Shown in pieces: positions 60,557-64,000 of a stretch of DNA of 64,000 bases. Origin of the DNA: Mesorhizobium sp. L-8-3 (GTDB taxonomy: Bacteria; Pseudomonadota; Alphaproteobacteria; Rhizobiales; Rhizobiaceae); assembly GCF_016756615.1 (NCBI RefSeq), contig NZ_AP023262.1, positions 310,001 to 374,000 of the forward strand, given 5' to 3'. Both the position numbers and the translations under genes were made by a program. A model generated the notes under the pieces. It worked only from the letters and a program-made list of their open reading frames with translations, was not told the DNA's origin and did no database searches. Every line of letters starts with the position of its first letter. Position 1 is the first letter of the stretch.

Positions 60557-61300
60557 TTACCTCACGTGGTCATTTCCCTCGGAGGGATTGAGATCTATTT
60601 TCGCCGCCGGCCAGATCCTTTGAAAATCATCTCTCAGGGACGCAATGGCCCGGGCAGCCACGTCATGGTCCATCTGGAGGGCTTCGGCTGCGTTTCGCAG
60701 TTCGTCGCGACTATGTAGCCTATTGACGACCCAGACTGCTTTTCTTTCGATATCCTCCCCGTATGCCGTGACCGCTTTGGCCAAGGCATCTTCGGGAATG
60801 GGGCCGTATGCCTCGACCAGTCTGCCGAGGTCGATGGCGTCCCGATAGGCTGTAGAGCGATCCATGCACCTATCCGAATTTGAAAGCAGCTTTTCCGAAA
60901 ACATGTCGCGGACGAGCAGCGTTGGAACCTGGAGCACGGGATCGATATCGCCATCGACATCGATCCGAGACTCCCGAACGATTTCGAATTTTATGAGCTG
61001 CGCGCGATATTCGAGGAACATTCTGATGCCGTACTGATCGGCCCGGATGTCGCGAACGCTCTTTACTTCATTGGGAAACAGGGTGCTCGGACCTTTGCCG
61101 ATAAGAGCGTTCCTCAAGTCCCGATAGCCGTTGGTATCGGAGCAGAGGAAGTCCACGTCCAAGGAGCAACGGTACTCGCCCAGCCTCAGGACAATCGCCG
61201 TCCCGCCTCCGAACCAGCACTTGCTGTCCATCAGCATCTGATGGTTCATGCGCCGGAGGGCATCGCCTATGATTTCATGTTCAGGCCTGTTGAACGTCAT
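60557..61300 (-). CDS. AbiEii-like nucleotidyltransferase
   Basis: A 247-residue protein. The nucleotidyltransferase signature is WFGGGTAIVLRLGEYRCSLD followed by VDFL, giving the GG-x-A and S-x-D-x-D pattern of AbiEii/AbiGii toxins. In type IV toxin-antitoxin systems such proteins can modify nucleotides or tRNA ends and block growth or phage. ATG 61300 (MTFNRPEHEI) is preferred. A small gene lies 83 bp upstream on the same strand and may be its partner, though it does not look like AbiEi. Confidence 0.8.
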   Translation of the reverse strand: MTFNRPEHEIIGDALRRMNHQMLMDSKCWFGGGTAIVLRLGEYRCSLDVDFLCSDTNGYRDLRNALIGKGPSTLFPNEVKSVRDIRADQYGIRMFLEYRAQLIKFEIVRESRIDVDGDIDPVLQVPTLLVRDMFSEKLLSNSDRCMDRSTAYRDAIDLGRLVEAYGPIPEDALAKAVTAYGEDIERKAVWVVNRLHSRDELRNAAEALQMDHDVAARAIASLRDDFQRIWPAAKIDLNPSEGNDHVR

Positions 61301-61309
61301 CCGTCTATT

Positions 61310-61349
61310 CCTGCATGGCCAGGTCCATACCTGCATGGCCAAGTCCATA
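61310..61349. repeat. Tandem duplication of a 20-bp unit
   Basis: CCTGCATGGCCAGGTCCATA (61310-61329) is followed at once by the same unit with a single G-to-A change (61330-61349). It lies just upstream of the AbiEii-like start, between that gene and the small upstream gene. The copies may be a slippage product or a regulator site pair. Confidence 0.7.
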
Positions 61350-61383
61350 GCAGGATGCACGACGGAATGCCGGGTACAAGTAA

Positions 61384-61644
61384 CTAGACCAACCTAAGGC
61401 CGTGGCCGTATTTGTCGCAGAGTTCCCTTAGCAGCCGGGTCTCTTCTTCGGTCAGGTGTTCATGATCGACGAAGCGCCAGTTCCGTTCGTACAGCGCGAA
61501 AACCTCGTCGTCAGCCATAGGACGACGGGGATCACGGTTCCACGCGAGCTTGGTCAGCTCGGGGAACTCAGCAGGGATGATCTCGACGGTCTGCATTGCC
61601 ATAACGCGCTTCATATAGTCGAAATCCGCCGAGATCTCAAACAA
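61384..61644 (-). CDS. Small protein of unknown function upstream of the AbiEii-like gene
   Basis: An 86-residue protein if a TTG at 61644 is used; ATG codons at 61614, 61602 and 61596 are alternatives. It contains EFPELTKLAWNRDPRRPMAD and ALYERNWRFVDHEHLTEEET, and ends LCDKYGHGLRLV. It has no motif I recognise. The frame is open and protein-like back to 61675 (RKWQSWALFE), where a TAG occurs without a start codon, so the N-terminus may be lost. Being 83 bp upstream of the AbiEii-like gene, it is a candidate antitoxin. Confidence 0.65.
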   Translation of the reverse strand: MFEISADFDYMKRVMAMQTVEIIPAEFPELTKLAWNRDPRRPMADDEVFALYERNWRFVDHEHLTEEETRLLRELCDKYGHGLRLV

Positions 61645-62156
61645 CGCCCACGATTGCCATTTGCGCGCCGGCGACTAGTCTTTACCGGCCAGGGGAGTTG
61701 GACATGCTCGGGTCGCAACGTCTGGACGCCCTGCTGGCGCAGCCGGCCAGGGCGCCGGGCGCCGGACAGCTGCAGAAGACGGAGGAAGATTGGAGGAAAA
61801 CCCCGGCATAGCGGCAAGCGTCACCTTGAAGATCCTGCCGCCACGGGTTCGGCGCGACGCACTGGTCCGGCCGCGGCTTTCGCTCGGCAGGGACGGGCTC
61901 TTGGCCGAGCCATCCGTGGTCGTGCATGCGCCGGCCGGTTTTGGCAAGACCTCGCTGCTGGCACAGTGGCGCCGCGAACTGCTCGGTATCGGCGCGTCGG
62001 TTGCCTGGCTCTGGGCAAGCGAGACCGACAACCCGACGGAACTGCTCCATGGTTTGATCCTGTCCTTTCGCGCCGCCGCGCTGCGGCCAACCTTCGGCCA
62101 TACGCTGATGGGGGTGACGGACAGCAAAGGCATCGAGCAGTATTCGGAATTGCTAG

Positions 62157-62172
62157 GGCCTGTGATCAGTTG
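62157..62172 (+). repeat. IS left terminal inverted repeat
   Basis: GGCCTGTGATCAGTTG is the exact reverse complement of 63067-63082. The stop codon of the transposase (62166-62168) lies inside this repeat. Confidence 0.9.
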
Positions 62173-62932
62173 AGGAGAATGACGGCCGCGGCGAGGTGTA
62201 TGGCGCCGAGGAAGTTGGTTGCGCGCTTGTCGTAGCGGGTCGCGATGGCACGGTACTGTTTGAGCTTTGCGAAGAAGTTCTCGATGAGATGCCTGGCCTT
62301 GTAGAGCTCTGTGTCGTAGCGGCGTGGTTGTTTTCGGTTTGATCGCGGCGGAATGACGATATCGACACCGGCGCTTTGAAGCAGATCGAGCACACGCTCT
62401 TTGGCATCGAATGCCTTGTCGGCGATGAAGGCGGTGATCTTGTCGAACAGGTCAGGCAAAAGCGCATCGGCTCCGCACAGATCATGCTTCTGGCCAGGCG
62501 TCAGATGAAAGCCGGTCGGATTGCCCAAGGCGTCACAACGGGCGTGGATTTTGGTGCTCAGCCCACCCTTGCTGCGCCCTATGGCTTCGCGTTCCCGGTC
62601 CCCCCTTTTGCGCCGGCGCTGTGTTGATGGGCGCGCACGATGGTCGAATCGATCATGGCGTATTCATTGTCGGCGTCTTCGGCGAGAAGTTCGAAAACCT
62701 TCTGCCAGACCCCGCTTTTGCTCCAGCGTGTATGGCGCGTATGAATGACCCGGAAGTGGCCGAACCGCTCCGGCAAGTCACGCCACGGGATTCCGGCCCG
62801 ATAGCGATACAAGACCGCCTCCACGAACAGCCGGTTATCCTTGGCGGTGCCGCCGACATGACCTTCACGGCCAGGCAAGAAATCTCTGATGCGCTCCCAT
62901 TGATCATCACGCAAGGCATAACGACGTGCCAT
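62166..62932 (-). CDS. IS5-family transposase, two frames joined by -1 frameshift
   Basis: OrfA (62579-62932, 117 residues) has the IS5 N-terminal region RYALRDDQWERIRDFLPGR, then WRDLPERFGHFRVIHTRHTR and the first catalytic Asp in AMIDSTIVRAHQHSAG. OrfB continues in the -1 frame (GRSKGGLSTKIHARCDALGN) with the second Asp in FIADKAFDAKE and the Glu in HLIENFFAKLKQYRAIATRY. The frames meet at an A4G6 run (62600-62609), giving a DDE transposase of about 255 residues. OrfA alone would lack two catalytic residues. Confidence 0.9.
62600..62609 (-). promoter_or_regulatory. Programmed -1 frameshift site in the transposase
   Basis: On the minus strand the run AAAAGGGGGG sits where orfA and orfB overlap. 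A one-base backward slip changes the frame ACC-GGG-AAC to GAC-CGG-GAA and opens the orfB frame. A-A-A-A-G slippery runs are typical of IS427-type elements. Confidence 0.7.
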
Positions 62933-63066
62933 CCGGTCGGCGCCCCCTGATTCGCCGACACCTCAAGAATCACATCTCCGGTGATTTGGGAATCTGGAGG
63001 CTTCTGTGAGGTCCGCGGGCGCGGCATCGATGCCGCCGATCTGTGTCGGGCGGACCTCATTGATCG

Positions 63067-63082
63067 CAACTGATCACAGGCC
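63067..63082 (-). repeat. IS right terminal inverted repeat
   Basis: CAACTGATCACAGGCC is the exact reverse complement of the left end at 62157-62172. One further base (T63083) precedes the TA target copy. Confidence 0.9.
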
Positions 63083-64000
63083 TTAGCCGAAATCACGCAA
63101 TCGGCGGTGGATGCAGCCTTTATCGTGGACGAGGCCGACCGGCTGCCCGCCGACTCGCGCGAGGCGCTGAGCTATATCCTGCGCAACCTGCCCGGCAACC
63201 TGCGGATCTTTCTCGGCATACGCTCCATGAGCGGATACGAGATCGACGACCTGATCGCCTACGGGCAATGCGCCACGGTGACGACGTCGGCTCTAAGCTT
63301 CCAGCTCGACGAGTCGATCGAACTCTTCCGACAGCGGTTCGGCGACGGCTTCGATCCGGACATCGCGGCGCAGATCCATGAACTGACCGCCGGCTGGCCG
63401 CTCGGTCTGCAGCTTGCAATCTCCGCGGGTCTCAATGCGCGCTCCGCGGCGTCGCTGGCCAGCGAGTTAGCCGGCAGCGCCGGCGATTTCCAGGAGCGTT
63501 TCGTTGCCTTGCTTCTCGCCAATCTCGACAGCGAGGACGTCGACTTCCTGACGCGCATCTCCATCCTCGACGACTTCACCCACGATTTCTGCAGCGTTGT
63601 GACCGGCACGGCGGATGCGCGCCCCCGGCTCGATCGGATCGCCCGCACCACCCCGGTCGTGCAACTGGCCGAGCGCAGCGACTGGATGCGGCTCCATGCC
63701 GTTGCCCGGGAAGCGCTGCTTCTGAAATTCGCCGATCTGCCGGCTGCCGAGCGCCATGATCTGCACCGGCGGGCGGCGGAATGGCTGGCGACGAACGGCA
63801 TGCCTGCCAAGGCGGCAGAGCATCTCCTGGCAATCGGCGAAACCGACCCGGCGCTCGATCTGGCGGAGCGCAGTCTCTACGATTCTCTAATGACGCGCGG
63901 ACAACTCGGCCAGGTGCGAAACTGGCTGGCGGTGGTGCCGGACGAGGGACTGGACCGGCGCCCGCGCCTCCTGCTCGCGGCGGCCTGGGCGCTGGCCCTG

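Larger units (their letters stand above)
62156..63083 (-). mobile_element. IS5-family insertion sequence (IS427-like group)
   Basis: A 928-bp element. Its ends carry a perfect 16-bp inverted repeat: GGCCTGTGATCAGTTG at 62157-62172 and its complement at 63067-63082. A TA lies on both sides (62154-62155 and 63084-63085) as target duplication. It encodes one transposase in two overlapping frames on the minus strand. The intact ends and frames suggest it is recent and potentially active. Confidence 0.9.
61790..64000 (+). pseudogene. LuxR/MalT-type ATP-binding regulator split by an IS element
   Basis: The 5' piece (61790-62155, TTG start with a GGAGGA site) holds ILPPRVRRDALVRPRL and the Walker A APAGFGKTSLLAQW of a STAND ATPase. 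It enters the IS and stops at 62173. After the IS the frame resumes at 63084 (LAEITQSAVDAAFIVDEADR-like, Walker B) and stays open to the window end. Removing the IS and one TA copy gives a continuous frame across the junction. The C-terminal HTH would lie beyond the window. As it stands the gene is inactivated or makes a 127-residue fragment. Confidence 0.85.

Noticed and set aside
62653..63096. 147-codon minus-strand frame crossing the right IS end
   Set aside because: It runs out of frame with orfA and lacks transposase features.

Overview
The window is about 64 kb of GC-rich chromosomal DNA. Gene content and order point to an alphaproteobacterium of the order Hyphomicrobiales (Rhizobiales), probably near Mesorhizobium or another Phyllobacteriaceae genus. 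Signs of this are the lptC-lptA-lptB-rpoN-hpf-ptsN block, an Hsp20-DUF1150 pair, hrcA/grpE divergent from rph, rdgB-hemW-rsmI-yraN, an OlsB-type acyltransferase and short intergenic repeats that look rhizobial. No rRNA, tRNA or CRISPR array was recognised. The genus is inferred from gene content only.

Layout. 1-2.5 kb: end of a siderophore receptor gene, an RhtX/FptX-like permease and a siderophore-interacting reductase, which together would import a ferric siderophore and release its iron. 2.6-12.8 kb: orphan HicB-like protein, XRE regulator divergent from a methyltransferase, YjbR protein, olsB, hybrid histidine kinase, lspA, two RNA methyltransferases, a DUF1772 membrane protein and an ornithine cyclodeaminase homologue. 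12.9-20.8 kb: LapA-like protein, ihfB, sppA, then LPS transport (lptCAB), sigma-54, hibernation factor and EIIA-Ntr. 20.8-21.6 kb: DUF1150 and a small heat-shock protein preceded by a ROSE-like RNA thermometer and a sigma-32-type promoter. 21.7-30.5 kb: nucleoside hydrolase, AraC regulator, tryptophanase with a coupled YbaK protein, LysE exporter, amidase, ribokinase and an Ada-type methyltransferase. 30.5-43.9 kb: mostly housekeeping genes (nth, adenosine kinase, grpE, hrcA, rph, rdgB, hemW, rsmI, yraN), with a PIN-domain toxin-antitoxin pair lying between hemW and rsmI.

43.9-57.9 kb is accessory: a cytochrome P450 gene broken by one in-frame amber codon, an FMN reductase, a decayed Gfo/Idh-type gene, an alpha/beta hydrolase at the end of a five-gene peptide/oligosaccharide-type ABC operon, and a divergent LacI-family regulator. 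Three matching operator-like sites lie between the regulator and the operon. Next come an isoquinoline-oxidoreductase-like molybdenum enzyme (two subunits) and its divergent LysR regulator.

58-64 kb: gyrB, an AbiEii-like nucleotidyltransferase with a small partner of unknown function, and a LuxR/MalT-type regulator split by a 928-bp IS5-family element. Removing the element and one TA copy restores the regulator's reading frame exactly. The regulator runs off the end of the window.

The most notable points are the thermometer-controlled hsp20, the LacI/ABC/hydrolase locus with its operator triplet, three genes caught decaying (P450, Gfo/Idh, LuxR), the AbiEii-like pair, and several families of dispersed palindromic repeats.
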